The position numbers and the translations under genes are program-made. Of a DNA stretch of 64,000 bases, positions 18,916 to 28,285 are shown one piece after another. Position 1 is the first letter of the stretch. The number at the start of each line of letters is the position of its first letter. The DNA comes from Xenorhabdus budapestensis. GTDB taxonomy: Bacteria; Pseudomonadota; Gammaproteobacteria; Enterobacterales; Enterobacteriaceae. The stretch lies in the NCBI RefSeq assembly GCF_002632465.1, contig NZ_NIBS01000005.1, positions 175,678 through 239,677 of the forward strand, read 5' to 3'. Under the pieces are notes generated by a model that saw nothing but the letters and a program-made list of their open reading frames with translations, was not told the DNA's origin and ran no database searches.

Positions 18916-19262
18916 ATGATTTACCTACGTAAAGCTTCAGGGCGAGGCCACGCCAATCATGGCTGGCTGGATAGCTGGCACACTTTTTCATTTTCTCATT
19001 ATTATGATGCCAATTTTATGGGTTTCTCAGCCCTAAGAGTCATTAATGAAGATGTGATTGACGCAGGACAAGGGTTTGGTATGCACCCTCATAATGATAT
19101 GGAAATTCTGACCTATGTACTTTCCGGTACGGTGGAACATCAAGATAGTATGGGAAATCTGGGACAGATATCAGCAGGAGAGTTCCAGATTATGAGCGCG
19201 GGTACAGGTATCCGCCATTCTGAATACAACCCACATAATGATAAACCGCTTCACCTATACCG
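18916..19262 (+). pseudogene. Pirin family protein (YhhW-like), 3' end lost to IS1
   Basis: The first ~115 codons encode the N-terminal cupin of a pirin (YhhW quercetinase-like): HGWLDSWHTFSFSHYY, the metal-binding FGMHPHNDMEILTYVLSG, EHQDSMGN and [12 protein letters not shown]. All are clear family motifs with the metal-ligand histidines present. ATG at 18916 is preceded by AAGGA; a TTG six bases earlier is less likely. After HLYR, near 19262, the sequence switches to the inside of an IS1 insA gene, so the C-terminal cupin (about half the protein) is missing. Probably inactive. Confidence 0.85.
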
Positions 19263-19835
19263 CTTGTCGTCCCGGTACACATAAGCAAATCGTCGATATG
19301 ACCATGAATGGAAGGGGATGTCGCGCGACAGCGCGTGTCATGGGAACTGGCCTGAATACGGTTCTCCGCCACTTAAAAAACTCAGACCTCAATCGGTAAC
19401 AAAAGCCATTGTCCCCGGCACCGAAGTCATTGTCTGCGGTGAAATGGATGAACAATGGTCATACGTGAAGTCAAAGAAGCAGCCCCGTTGGCTCTTTTAT
19501 ACCTACGACAGACTCAGACGAAAAGTGATTGCTCACGTTTTTGGCCCAAGAACAAAAAAGACCTTAATGCGTTTGATGGCGTTACTGGCTCCTTTCAACA
19601 TAGTGGTCTACATGACCGATGGCTGAAAAGCGATGAAAAAACACTGATGGGGAAATTGCATGTGACCAGCAAGCGTTATACACAACGCATAGAGAGACAT
19701 AACCTGAATCTTCGTCAGCATTTGGCAAGACTGACTCGCAAAACCTTATCTTTTTTAAAATCCGTGGAAATGCATGACAGAGTCATGGGGGATTATTTAA
19801 ATATTCATCACTATCAATAAATTGGAATCATGACC
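19263..19835 (+). mobile_element. IS1-family element remnant, left end deleted
   Basis: The piece begins inside insA (CRPGTHKQ then [17 protein letters not shown] at 19397-19399) and continues through insB ([25 protein letters not shown], then [20 protein letters not shown] and HYQ at the end). insB changes frame near 19620, just after VVYMTD, so no intact transposase can be made. The right end, ...CAATAAATTGGAATCATGACC ending at 19835, resembles the right inverted repeat of IS1. The left repeat and the first half of insA are missing, joined directly to the pirin gene. Confidence 0.88.
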
Positions 19836-19910
19836 AAATGTCACCTTTTATTTGAAAGAATAGGGACACAGGTTAATGATTTGAAGCCCAAATATAAAAG
19901 GAGGTTGCGG

Positions 19911-19969
19911 ATGAAAAAAGCTTTCTTTTTCTTACTGGATAACTATGCAGATTGGGAAGGAGCCTTTCT
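19911..19969 (+). pseudogene. DJ-1/PfpI family gene, truncated by an IS6-type element
   Basis: A strong ribosome site (AAAAGGAGG) precedes ATG at 19911. The first residues, MKKAFFFLLDNYADWEGAF, look like the N terminus of a small DJ-1/PfpI (class I glutamine amidotransferase-like) protein. After 19 codons the frame runs into the IS6-type end (GGTTCTGTTGC) and stops. The rest of the gene is not found on the far side of the element, so the insertion was accompanied by a deletion. Confidence 0.6.
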
Positions 19970-20776
19970 GGTTCTGTTGCATTAACAGAGATCTCTCGAG
20001 CGAAAGTATCTTGATTTATTTTTATGCGGTCAGTCGATAGAAATAGGCCGCCGGTGAAGTTGGATATTCTGGTTCTTGCAGGTATTGTCCTTTGCGCAAC
20101 ATACAGATCGGTTCAATCCCGGCTAATACGGTCTGAGCCCGCCTGAAATTTTTGAATCCCAGCAGGGGCGTGTTCGCTGTTTGACGTTACGGTGATCTTG
20201 TTCAATCAGGTTATTGAGGTATTTATTCTGCCGGATAACAATGATTTCTTCCTTTGGCTTTCCTTTGTTTAATTCGTCCACCGCGACTTTATTGGCACCA
20301 CTTTTATCAATAGTCACCACGGCAGGCTGCCCATGCTATCGCATCGCCTTTTTAAAGAAACGCAGTGCGGCCTTCTTATCCCGATGAACCGTCAGCAAAA
20401 AATCAATTGTATTACCGCCCGAATCCACTGCCCGGTAAAGGTAACTCCATTGTCCTTTGATTTTGATAGAGGTTTCATCCATTCGCCACCGACGCCCAAC
20501 AGCGGGCTTACTACGCCAGTAGCGTTTAATCATCAATGGAACTAAACGATGAACCCAACGAGAGAGCGTGGAATGATCAACGGCAATCCCACTCTCCGCC
20601 ATCATTTCTTCCAGATTACGCAGGTTCAGCGCGTAGGCCAGATACCAACGAACACACTGAGCGATGATATCAACAGGATAGTGCAGGCGTTTGAACGTAT
20701 TTCGGATAAGGGACATCGTCAGTTCACCCAGTAAAAAATGCCATATTATCCAAACAGGGCTTAATGCGACAGAACC
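19970..20776 (-). mobile_element. IS6-family insertion sequence with dead transposase
   Basis: 807 bases bounded by imperfect inverted ends: GGTTCTGTTGCATTAA at the left and, read on the other strand, GGTTCTGTCGCATTAA at the right. Size and ends fit the IS6/IS26 family. No matching 8-base target duplication flanks it (GCCTTTCT versus ATTGAAAA), which points to deletion or recombination after insertion. Confidence 0.85.
20022..20716 (-). pseudogene. IS6-family transposase, amber stop plus frameshift
   Basis: Starts at ATG 20716 (MSLIRNTFKRLHYPVDII). The DDE-type transposase parts are clear: WRMDETSIKIKGQWSYLYRAVD near the first catalytic aspartate, VVTIDKSGAN near the second, and LIEQDHRNVKQR for the glutamate region. 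A TAG at 20336-20338 interrupts the frame where a glutamine is usual (AMR-stop-HGQP). A frameshift near 20165 moves the final part (LGFKNFRRAQTVLAGIE, then MLRKGQ) to another frame. Without suppression and frameshifting the element cannot move on its own. Confidence 0.85.
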
Positions 20777-20863
20777 ATTGAAAATATGCTGACATCCCGT
20801 CACTCTGTCCACTCAGGCCAGAGGCCGTCTTCGTTATCGCAGAGGAAAGGATTCAAGGAGATT

Positions 20864-21079
20864 TTATGCTGTGGGCACAACGTTTGCTGCTGCCGGGCCT
20901 TTGGCACCCTTCTCGATGGAGAACTCGACCTTCTGGCCTTCGAACAGAGTGCGGTAGTCGTTACTCTGAACAGCGGAGAAGTGTACGAACACGTCTTTGC
21001 TTCCATCAGAAGGGGAGATAAAACCAAAACCCTTATCCGCATTAAACCATTTTACTAACCCAGTCATTTTATCAGACAT
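20864..21079 (-). CDS. CspA-family cold-shock protein
   Basis: 71 residues. A single cold-shock domain RNA/DNA chaperone that melts RNA structure after a temperature drop. The RNP1 motif KGFGFISP and RNP2 motif VFVHFSAV are present, with [14 protein letters not shown] at the start and GPAAANVVP at the end, closest in memory to the E. coli CspG/CspB/CspI group. It has AAAGGAAA upstream of its ATG and a long leader typical of cold-inducible family members. It sits between an IS6 element and decayed fragments but is itself intact. Confidence 0.95.
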   Translation of the reverse strand: MSDKMTGLVKWFNADKGFGFISPSDGSKDVFVHFSAVQSNDYRTLFEGQKVEFSIEKGAKGPAAANVVPTA

Positions 21080-21245
21080 GTAATATTTCCTTTGATTAAA
21101 CCTTTTTAGGCAAACATGGTCTGTTTTACAGAAATTACTTAGCGCTTAATGGAGAAACTCAAAAAGAGGGGAATATCTGGGATAACGCCTGAGGATGAGA
21201 AATGCTTTAATAAACTGCTTTGTATAAGATCTGTCTTTCAAACCG
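21080..21245 (-). promoter_or_regulatory. cspA-type 5' leader with cold box
   Basis: About 165 untranslated bases upstream of the cold-shock gene. Near its start, reading on the minus strand, CGGTTTGAAAGACAGATC (21228-21245) resembles the cold box of the cspA family (GGTTTGACGTACAGA). Close to the ATG stands GTAAAACAGACCATG followed by the ribosome site. In E. coli cspA such leaders refold in the cold to expose the start site; the same is inferred here. Confidence 0.6.
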
Positions 21246-21320
21246 ACGAAGCTATTAACGCATAACCTCGAATATTAAGCAAGTTATATTTTAACCATCT
21301 GGCAGGAGAGCATCACTCGT

Positions 21321-21416
21321 TTGGACATAAATCTGAGTAATGACGAAGCATTGGCTCTCGCTCAATTCGTTAAATGTTTGACCTGGCGTGACATGCGCGA
21401 GTGTGCCGTTGAAACG
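21321..21416 (+). pseudogene. Fragment of a small phage/plasmid-type protein
   Basis: About 32 codons opening with TTG: DINLSNDEALALAQFVK, then LTWRDMRECAV. This resembles the start of a short helical protein family common in integrated elements (I recall it as DUF7706), normally about 60-80 residues. After ECAV the similarity stops and the frame reads unrelated sequence. Probably a truncated leftover. Confidence 0.4.
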
Positions 21417-21583
21417 AATAAATGCGAGTCCATTGGATTTCAAACGCGAGCCATTACAACTAGGACTCGCGGGCGCATTGGGACAGCCATTTACGGTTCC
21501 GGGTCAGAGCACAACTCCCCGGCAATCATTTCCATCCCCCGCCATATTCATCCAGTGCCGGTCAGTGGCCTCACCGGTCAGGG

Positions 21584-21805
21584 TCATATAACCACACAGT
21601 GACGCCATTCAGCAATGCGGTAAACCTCCTCAAGCAGGCTGTCGATTTGTTCCTTTAAATCAGCCTTATCGGCATAGTAAAAAAATACCCGGTATTCATT
21701 ACCGTCGAGAACTTCACCCTCAAAATCAATCTCAACCAGAAAAGTGATCTCTTCTCTGACCTTTTTCTTACCGCGGGTGAATTTACTGCCGTTTTCAACT
21801 GGCAT
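21584..21805 (-). CDS. Small protein of unknown function, possibly a truncated C terminus
   Basis: 73 residues from the ATG at 21805. Charged N-terminal part (SKFTRGKKKVREEI), then a beta-like stretch (FLVEIDFEGEVLDGNEYRV) and a helix-rich end (LKEQIDSLLEEVYRIAEW). The frame is open further upstream with protein-like sequence (EPPLILSATLWMPVEN), so this may be the tail of a longer protein cut off near 21850, next to the IS110 fragment. No ribosome site decides the start. I do not recognise the family. Confidence 0.35.
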   Translation of the reverse strand: MPVENGSKFTRGKKKVREEITFLVEIDFEGEVLDGNEYRVFFYYADKADLKEQIDSLLEEVYRIAEWRHCVVI

Positions 21806-21860
21806 CCACAAAGTCGCGGACAGGATAAGGGGCGGTTCTGTCAGGGGTTCCCGCTAGTCC

Positions 21861-22217
21861 TATGAGTACGCTTCTCAACTTCTTATTACCGCAGGGGATA
21901 ACCCAGAACGTCTCCGTTCAGAATCCAGTTTTGCTGCACTATGTGGGGTAAGTCCAGTACCGGCGTCTTCAGGAAAAAATCAGCGTTACCGTCTCAACCG
22001 AGGAGATGATTGTGCAGCGAACAGCGCGCTTCATATCATCGCCATTGACAGGCTACGTACAGATGCTAGGACACAGGAATATGTCGCTAGACGGGTTGGA
22101 GAAGGCCATTCAAAACTGGAAGCCATACGTTGCTTAAAACGCTATATATCCAGAGAGATATTTACCTTATTGCGTAACCAGCATCGGCAGATCAACAGCA
22201 GGCAAATAACAACTTGA
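21861..22217 (+). pseudogene. IS110-family transposase, C-terminal fragment
   Basis: About 118 uninterrupted codons ending with TGA at 22215-22217. Motifs of the C-terminal Tnp_IS110/IS116 domain are clear: LLITAGDNPERLRSESSFAALCG, SSGKNQRYRLNRGDD, LHIIAIDRLR and IRCLKRYISREIF. The N-terminal DEDD catalytic domain and the element ends are missing, so this is an inactive remnant. Confidence 0.8.
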
Positions 22218-22552
22218 CACTGAGAAGGGCATCAATTTAACGGTATTATTCCGTTGAATCATATCCTACTAAAACCAGCAGTACTTATATCAGGTATCAC
22301 AAGTAAATACATTAGAAGAACTTGTAGGTTTTGAAAAAGAACAGATTAAAAGCATATTCAAATAAGATTCTCTGTCAAATCGAATATTACAAAATGCAAA
22401 AAAAATAAGTGAGTTGGGCCTGACATTTCAAGCTTAACTATTATCAGGTAATGCAGTACAGAAAAACGAGGAAATTTTGTTGGTTTCAGTTGTTTCATAA
22501 TTTGAGGTGAGACCGCAGTCCCACCTTGTTTAATCCAGCTAATCTGAATCTC
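22218..22552. other. Intergenic spacer downstream of pckA
   Basis: No complete gene seen. A 25-codon tail at about 22287-22364 (plus strand, ending EQIKSIFK then stop) could be another gene leftover. The pckA terminator lies at the right end. Confidence 0.4.
22504..22527 (-). terminator. pckA terminator
   Basis: On the minus strand, GGTGGGAC-TGCG-GTCTCACC forms an eight-pair stem with one mismatch, ~25 bases past the pckA stop, followed by TCAAATTATG. A modest intrinsic terminator. Confidence 0.5.
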
Positions 22553-24172
22553 TTACAACTTTGGCCCTGCTTTTACCAATGCTGCGCCAGCAGCAGTATC
22601 TGTATATTTGTCGAAGTTATCAATGAAACGCTGTGCCAAATCTTTGGCTTTCGCATCCCACTCAGATTTATCTGCATACGTGTTACGTGGATCGAGGATC
22701 CCCGTATCAACGCCCGGTAATGTTGTTGGTACAGCCAAGTCAAAAATTGGCAATTCAATGGTATCCACATCTTCAATATCGCCACTTAAGATAGCATCGA
22801 TAATCGCACGAGTATCTTTGATAGAGATTCGTTTGCCAGTGCCATTCCAACCAGTGTTAACCAAATAGGCTTTCGCACCGGATGCCTGCATACGCTTGAC
22901 CAGCACTTCTGCATACTGAGTCGGGTGTAATGACAGGAATGCCGCACCAAAACATGCAGAGAAAGTCGGCGTTGGTTCTGTTACACCACGCTCTGTTCCC
23001 GCCAGTTTTGCTGTAAAACCAGACAGGAAATGATATTGAGTCTGCTCCGGAGTCAGGCAGGAAACAGGAGGCAGTACCCCGAAAGCATCAGCAGTCAGGA
23101 AAATGACTTTAGTCGCATGACCTGCTTTTGATACAGGTTTAACAATATTTTCGATATGGTAGATAGGATAAGAAACGCGAGTGTTTTCTGTTTTTGAACC
23201 ATCATTGAAATCAACAGTGCCATCTGCCAGTACAGTGACGTTTTCCAGTAGAGCATCACGGCGAATGGCGTGATAAATATCGGGTTCAGCTTCTTTCGAC
23301 AAGTTGATGGTTTTTGCATAGCAGCCACCTTCAAAGTTAAACACGCCGTCGTCATCCCAGCCATGTTCATCATCCCCGATCAATTTACGTTTCGGATCAG
23401 TAGAAAGCGTGGTTTTTCCCGTACCAGAAAGGCCGAAGAAAACAGCAACATCACCATCCTCACCCACATTGGCAGAACAGTGCATAGAAGCAATGCCTTT
23501 CAGTGGCAACAGGTAGTTCATCATTGAGAACATCCCTTTTTTCATTTCACCACCGTACCAAGTACCGCCGATCAGCTGCATCCGTTCTGTCAGGTTAAAA
23601 GCAACAAAGTTTTCAGAATTCAGTCCCTGCTCTTTCCATTGTGGATTGGTACATTTCGCACCGTTCATCACAATAAAGTCAGGAGTAAAATTAATGAGCT
23701 CTTCATCAGATGGGCGAATAAACATGTTTTTGACAAAATGAGCCTGCCACGCCACTTCTGTAATAAAACGTATTTTCAGACGAGTATCCGCATTCGCCCC
23801 ACAGAAGGCATCAACCACAAACAAACGTTTGCCTGAAAGTTGCTGAGTGACTAATCCTTTAAGATGAGACCAAATTTCCTGACTGAGCGGTTTATTATCG
23901 TTCTTACCTTTTCCCTGATCGGCCCACCATACCGTATTGCGAGTCACATCATCGCGCACAATATATTTGTCTTTAGGAGAACGCCCTGTGAAGATCCCGG
24001 TATCTACTGCGACAGCACCAAGATTGGTCAATGTTCCTTTCTCATATCCTTGTAAAGAGGATTTCGTTTCTTCAGAGAATAACAATTCATAACTTGGGTT
24101 ATAAATAACTTCGCTAACATCACGAATACCATAAACCACAAGTTCCTGCGCAGTAATGCCTGTAACGCTCAT
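22553..24172 (-). CDS. pckA: Phosphoenolpyruvate carboxykinase (ATP)
   Basis: 539 residues, matching E. coli PckA (540). Converts oxaloacetate plus ATP to phosphoenolpyruvate, CO2 and ADP: the entry step of gluconeogenesis, in the cytoplasm. The kinase loop [13 protein letters not shown], the metal-binding [17 protein letters not shown] segment, the substrate site [13 protein letters not shown] and the C-terminal [19 protein letters not shown] adenine region are all present and intact. Transcribed alone on the minus strand, separated by ~200 bases from hslO upstream. It marks the return to conserved chromosome after the variable region to its left. Confidence 0.98.
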   Translation of the reverse strand: MSVTGITAQELVVYGIRDVSEVIYNPSYELLFSEETKSSLQGYEKGTLTNLGAVAVDTGIFTGRSPKDKYIVRDDVTRNTVWWADQGKGKNDNKPLSQEIWSHLKGLVTQQLSGKRLFVVDAFCGANADTRLKIRFITEVAWQAHFVKNMFIRPSDEELINFTPDFIVMNGAKCTNPQWKEQGLNSENFVAFNLTERMQLIGGTWYGGEMKKGMFSMMNYLLPLKGIASMHCSANVGEDGDVAVFFGLSGTGKTTLSTDPKRKLIGDDEHGWDDDGVFNFEGGCYAKTINLSKEAEPDIYHAIRRDALLENVTVLADGTVDFNDGSKTENTRVSYPIYHIENIVKPVSKAGHATKVIFLTADAFGVLPPVSCLTPEQTQYHFLSGFTAKLAGTERGVTEPTPTFSACFGAAFLSLHPTQYAEVLVKRMQASGAKAYLVNTGWNGTGKRISIKDTRAIIDAILSGDIEDVDTIELPIFDLAVPTTLPGVDTGILDPRNTYADKSEWDAKAKDLAQRFIDNFDKYTDTAAGAALVKAGPKL

Positions 24173-24335
24173 TTATTTATTGCTCCTGATCAGTTAGATT
24201 TCATCTCTATCTCTGCCAGAAATAATAAATAAATATGACTAATTAACAGCGATTGTTATCAAAAAATTGAAATTATATTATTCTTTTAGGCTTATATGAG
24301 ACATAGAACACGGAATAAAAATTTTTAAATAATAA

Positions 24336-24359
24336 AAAGGGCGCATTTATACGCCCTTT
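24336..24359 (-). terminator. hslO terminator
   Basis: Arms AAAGGGCG and CGCCCTTT flank an eight-base loop, ~20 bases beyond the hslO stop. Read on the minus strand the hairpin is followed by TTTTATT. Confidence 0.7.
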
Positions 24360-24380
24360 AAAAATAAATCATAAATACAG

Positions 24381-25253
24381 TTAATGTAACTGTTCTTTTT
24401 TCGCTATTTTAATTTCGCTAAGTGCTATCTCTTCAAAAATATAGTGCATACCACAGAATTCACATTCCATGTCAATTTTACCATCTTGATGCAGAATATC
24501 TTGCAAATCCGCTTCCGGTAATGTTACCAGAGTATCAGCACAACGTTGGTGAGAGCAGGTGCAACGGAACTCAATCTGTTGAGGTTCATACAGCGTGACA
24601 TCTTCTTCATGGTAAAGACGATGCAGAATTTCTTTCACATCCAGCGTAAACAACTCTTCGCCTTTGATAGTAGCAGTCAGTTGAACCAGATGGTCAAGTA
24701 TGTCGTCACTGCCTGCCTGTGCATCCGGCAGGATCTGCAATAAAATGCCACCAGCCGCCATTTTGCCATCCTGCATGCCCGTTCGGATGAACAGACGAGT
24801 CGGCAACTGTTCTGACTGTTTGAAGTAAGCATCCAAACATTCAGCCAGAGTCTCTCCTTCCAATGCGACTACACCTTGATAACGCTCACCTTCTGTTGGT
24901 GTAACCGTAATGACCATATAACCATTACCAACCATATCACGCAGACGACTTGCAGCACTGACATCACCATCAATGCGCGCAGTACCACGCATTTGCTGTC
25001 GGTTATTTCCGTTAATCACCGCCAGCTTAACAGGCCCATCACCTTGAATTTGTACTGTGATATCCCCGTTGAATTTCAATGTAGCAGTCAACAGACTGGT
25101 GGCGACCAACAACTCACCCAACAATTGCTGTACAGGTTGGGGGAAATGGTGATTCTCCAGCATTCGCTGGTAAGTCTCACTTACGGAAACAAGTTCTCCC
25201 CTGACAGAATGGCTTTCAAATAAAAAGCGGTGTAATTGGTCATGTTTAATCAT
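24381..25253 (-). CDS. hslO: Redox-regulated chaperone Hsp33
   Basis: 290 residues. Hsp33 is a cytoplasmic holdase switched on by oxidation: its C-terminal zinc-bound cysteines form disulphides under oxidative stress and unfold the linker to expose client sites. The four cysteines are present as RCTCSHQRC and CEFCG. The N-terminal core ([36 protein letters not shown]) matches E. coli Hsp33 closely. It follows hslR by ~80 bases on the same strand, as in other enterobacteria, with a dispersed repeat in the gap. Confidence 0.97.
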   Translation of the reverse strand: MIKHDQLHRFLFESHSVRGELVSVSETYQRMLENHHFPQPVQQLLGELLVATSLLTATLKFNGDITVQIQGDGPVKLAVINGNNRQQMRGTARIDGDVSAASRLRDMVGNGYMVITVTPTEGERYQGVVALEGETLAECLDAYFKQSEQLPTRLFIRTGMQDGKMAAGGILLQILPDAQAGSDDILDHLVQLTATIKGEELFTLDVKEILHRLYHEEDVTLYEPQQIEFRCTCSHQRCADTLVTLPEADLQDILHQDGKIDMECEFCGMHYIFEEIALSEIKIAKKEQLH

Positions 25254-25280
25254 AAATCTCTCTCATTTCACTGAGACGGT

Positions 25281-25344
25281 TATACCCTTCATCTTTCAAG
25301 TTGCCTCTTTGTTGGCTGCGAAGCAACTCGAAATCTATTGGGTA
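25281..25344. repeat. Dispersed palindromic repeat, copy 1
   Basis: An imperfect inverted repeat beginning TATACCCTTCATCTTTCAAG and ending in ...CTATTGGGTAT, with GTTGC/GCAAC arms inside. A second copy in opposite orientation lies at 44462-44515 and shares TTTCAAGTTGCCTCTTTGTTGG. It overlaps the last codons and the stop of hslR. Confidence 0.75.
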
Positions 25345-25757
25345 TCTCCCGACTCATTAAATTTTGTATTCTTGAATTTAATCAGGGTACGCCGTTCTTT
25401 CTTATCTGGACGGCGATCAGGATGTGGCATCGTCAACGCATTCATTTTACGGGCCAAAGCTGTCTTTTCCCGCTTAATGATGCTTTCTGCCGTTTCCTGA
25501 TAAAGTTGTTGAGCTTCTGTGGCACTGCGCCTTTGGCCACTCAATGCCAAAACTGTTACTGTTTTTTCATCATTGCCCTGACGCAATTTAATTGCTGCGT
25601 TCAACTCAACCAGTTTACTCGGTTTACTCCGCTGCCCATTATAGTGGACTTTTCCTCCATCAATCATTTCACGCGCGATGGAACGGGTCTTGTAAAAACG
25701 GGCAGCCCACAGCCATTTATCAAGGCGAACAGCTTGATCATTGTCTGAATTAGGCAT
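25335..25757 (-). CDS. hslR: Heat-shock protein Hsp15, ribosome-associated
   Basis: 140 residues. Hsp15 binds free 50S subunits carrying a nascent chain and helps recycle stalled ribosomes. An S4 RNA-binding domain occupies residues ~9-70 (VRLDKWLWAARFYKTRSIAREMI, GGKVHYNG), followed by a basic helical tail (KKERRTLIKFKNTK). The last codons (GDTQ) and the stop lie within a dispersed repeat, so the extreme C terminus is probably repeat-derived. E. coli has yrfG between igaA and hslR; here only 67 bases separate them. Confidence 0.96.
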   Translation of the reverse strand: MPNSDNDQAVRLDKWLWAARFYKTRSIAREMIDGGKVHYNGQRSKPSKLVELNAAIKLRQGNDEKTVTVLALSGQRRSATEAQQLYQETAESIIKREKTALARKMNALTMPHPDRRPDKKERRTLIKFKNTKFNESGDTQ

Positions 25758-25824
25758 GATTGTTTCTCTCTGATTAAAGCTGGCTAAAAACAGATTCAGG
25801 GTAACATAGCCCGCGTGAATATCA

Positions 25825-27930
25825 CTAATTCATCGGCGGTTGTTTCAGTTTGAAACAATTGTCATAGTACTGTTTGATCCGTACAAGACGCTGACTGTTT
25901 TTTTGTTTTTTCTTAATGACCAATATGCTATTAACAATTAATGTCGCCATAATTACTGCCAAAAAGAGGCAGCTTCCCAGATAACGAAGCAGCGTTATAG
26001 AATCAGGTTCACTATGTAACATGATATGACGAGTACCGTTTGCATCTTCAGATAAACCCGTCACAATACCTTCGGTTTCAAATGGAATATGCGTCAATAC
26101 ATTCGCCAGCCGTAGCAATTCACCCCATTGTTGCAAAGCGGTGTATTCATAAAAAATGATCGGCGCAAGCGGATATTCAACCAGTGGACGGTCTTCATCA
26201 CTAATCAGCAAAATACCTCCCGGTGGAGGGCTGTTCAGGAGAATACTCACTTTATCAATTTCCCGGTAAATAAATGAGGCGGTAGTGACATCGACAAGTT
26301 TTCCCAATGCATCTGCACTCACAGAGCGCAGTAACACTTTGGTTCCATTCAATGTCCCTTTTTCTGCCTGATACAAAATCTCATCCCAATTTTTGCCATT
26401 ACCCAGATTAACCAGAGCATTTTTCAGACGATTACAGTCCACTTCCTTCTGACAAAGTGCCTGAGTATTCAAAATGATTTGAGAAAAATTATCGAGTAAT
26501 ATCATTCCCGATTTAGCAATCACTTCATTCAGACTGGAATTAGATTTCCGGCTATTTTCCAATGGGCGTAATTGCTCATTAACCGTTGTGAGCAATGCTG
26601 ATGCTTTATTAATAATTTCTGATTCCGGCCTGGGAAATGAGCTGCCATTATTCCAATAGATACCAAAACAGTTAAATGGAGCAAAAGAGAGTCCATTCTG
26701 ACCGGGAAAAGTATCCAACATAGGTGGCATGTAACACATTCCTGTGCCTTTAACTCTCAGTACATCCCCTTCCCGGAGTGGCATATTTAGCAGTTCATTG
26801 ACGCTGGTAATAACCTTGGTATTACTGCCATGCAGCCATGCAAAACTCAGCCGCATAGATAAACTGGCCGGTTGGTAAAAGTACAGTAATAACATAGCTA
26901 AAACAGAAAATACCACCAACATCTGGTTCTTTCGATAACGCTGGTAAGGATAGTGTTTCTCCTCCTCATGCAACGAGAGATAACGTCCCTGTCGCACAAC
27001 ATGGCAGCTGGAGTACATATCCACATCGGTATTTTGATCAAGTTCATGAGCAAGGTACGGCTCCCAGTGAGCGGGATAAATCAGGTCAATTCCACCCAAT
27101 GAGATATTTTTTTTGTGTTCTGGCTCAAACTCGCTGAAAACACCCCAGCGTTTCAGTATCCCGCTAAAGCAATTTACATTCAACAGATTACGTGAAGATG
27201 GCCACCTGAAAAGTGGCCAAAAACTGGCAAATATAAGCAGAACAGAAATGAATATTAGCCACGGCAATAGAGGTATAGGCACAAAAAGAGCCAGAAACCA
27301 TAAGGAGAGCCCCATGCACATCAGAAGCCCTTCCTGAATACCTGTTGAGTGGCGCAGACGATACTCTTCCGGCGTTTCCTTACGCATATACAACAAATTG
27401 GCATTCGAATTACCGTTCTTCTGAATTGAAGCGTGTTCCGTTTTCTTAAAATTTGGAGTGTTCAGATCCTGCTGATAATCAGTAAGACAGTGACCATTCA
27501 CTGCAATAACGAGTGGTATCGAAGAAGTTTGAACAATGTCTACCGTATTCCGCTGATTAACGAACGGTTCAAGCATTGCAGGAAAATGTATTTCCGTTTC
27601 ATCAATATAATAGCGCCAATGCTGCGCTTCTTCTGAAGCGGCGGAAAAACGGGTTATGGTATGGCTAATGGTATAAACCGTATCATTTCTGATCGGCAAT
27701 GCCGGACAGCCGGACATATAGCTCCTGTCTGACTTCATTTTGGGCAGGATATTTTTCAGATAAGACTCAATAGCTTGAGATTCATCCGCACTTAGCTTGC
27801 GGCTAGCTGCTTTAGCCATCAATGACAAGTAACGCGCGTTATCAGAACGCCTCCATCTGAAAGTCAGAAAGGAAGCCATTATAGTCAGGCTAACGATAAA
27901 AATAGCCAATATAATGACTAGTGAGCTCAT
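25825..27930 (-). CDS. igaA: IgaA/YrfF/UmoB membrane regulator of the Rcs system
   Basis: 701 residues from the ATG at 27930, chosen because GTGGAG stands just upstream and E. coli IgaA begins the same way; the frame opens 39 bases earlier. IgaA is an inner-membrane protein that holds back the RcsCDB envelope-stress phosphorelay through contact with RcsD and is usually essential. Membrane segments are visible at the N terminus (LVIILAIFIVSLTIMASFL), around residues 220-260, near 350 (VVFSVLAMLLLYFY) and near the end (LFLAVIMATLIVNSILVI), with a large periplasmic part between the last two (CYMPPMLDTFPG, APFNCFGIYWN). UmoB of Proteus, which affects swarming, is the same family. Confidence 0.95.
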   Translation of the reverse strand: MSSLVIILAIFIVSLTIMASFLTFRWRRSDNARYLSLMAKAASRKLSADESQAIESYLKNILPKMKSDRSYMSGCPALPIRNDTVYTISHTITRFSAASEEAQHWRYYIDETEIHFPAMLEPFVNQRNTVDIVQTSSIPLVIAVNGHCLTDYQQDLNTPNFKKTEHASIQKNGNSNANLLYMRKETPEEYRLRHSTGIQEGLLMCMGLSLWFLALFVPIPLLPWLIFISVLLIFASFWPLFRWPSSRNLLNVNCFSGILKRWGVFSEFEPEHKKNISLGGIDLIYPAHWEPYLAHELDQNTDVDMYSSCHVVRQGRYLSLHEEEKHYPYQRYRKNQMLVVFSVLAMLLLYFYQPASLSMRLSFAWLHGSNTKVITSVNELLNMPLREGDVLRVKGTGMCYMPPMLDTFPGQNGLSFAPFNCFGIYWNNGSSFPRPESEIINKASALLTTVNEQLRPLENSRKSNSSLNEVIAKSGMILLDNFSQIILNTQALCQKEVDCNRLKNALVNLGNGKNWDEILYQAEKGTLNGTKVLLRSVSADALGKLVDVTTASFIYREIDKVSILLNSPPPGGILLISDEDRPLVEYPLAPIIFYEYTALQQWGELLRLANVLTHIPFETEGIVTGLSEDANGTRHIMLHSEPDSITLLRYLGSCLFLAVIMATLIVNSILVIKKKQKNSQRLVRIKQYYDNCFKLKQPPMN

Positions 27931-28285
27931 TTTTTCTCCACGCCCATAAAGCAATACAGAGGCTGACAAAATAACAATCTAAAGAATTACTCAGAATCAG
28001 GTTATTCCTATTCTCGCTTCCTATTTTTAATTTTATTTACAAAATGTTATATAAATTTTCTCACACCCACTCGTAAAAGGAAGCTTTTTTGTGCAAGAGT
28101 AAGATAGTAACAAAAATACATACAAGCGATAATCCCTATCATTTACTAGCATAATCGGCCATATTAAAGCAAAGTTTGGATTCACATCCAATGTCACCAC
28201 AAAAATTGTATTTCCCAAGCGCCATGAGCTGATTGGATGGATTATTTTTCAATTGACTAATGCGCAACAACCGCCAGGGGCAAGC

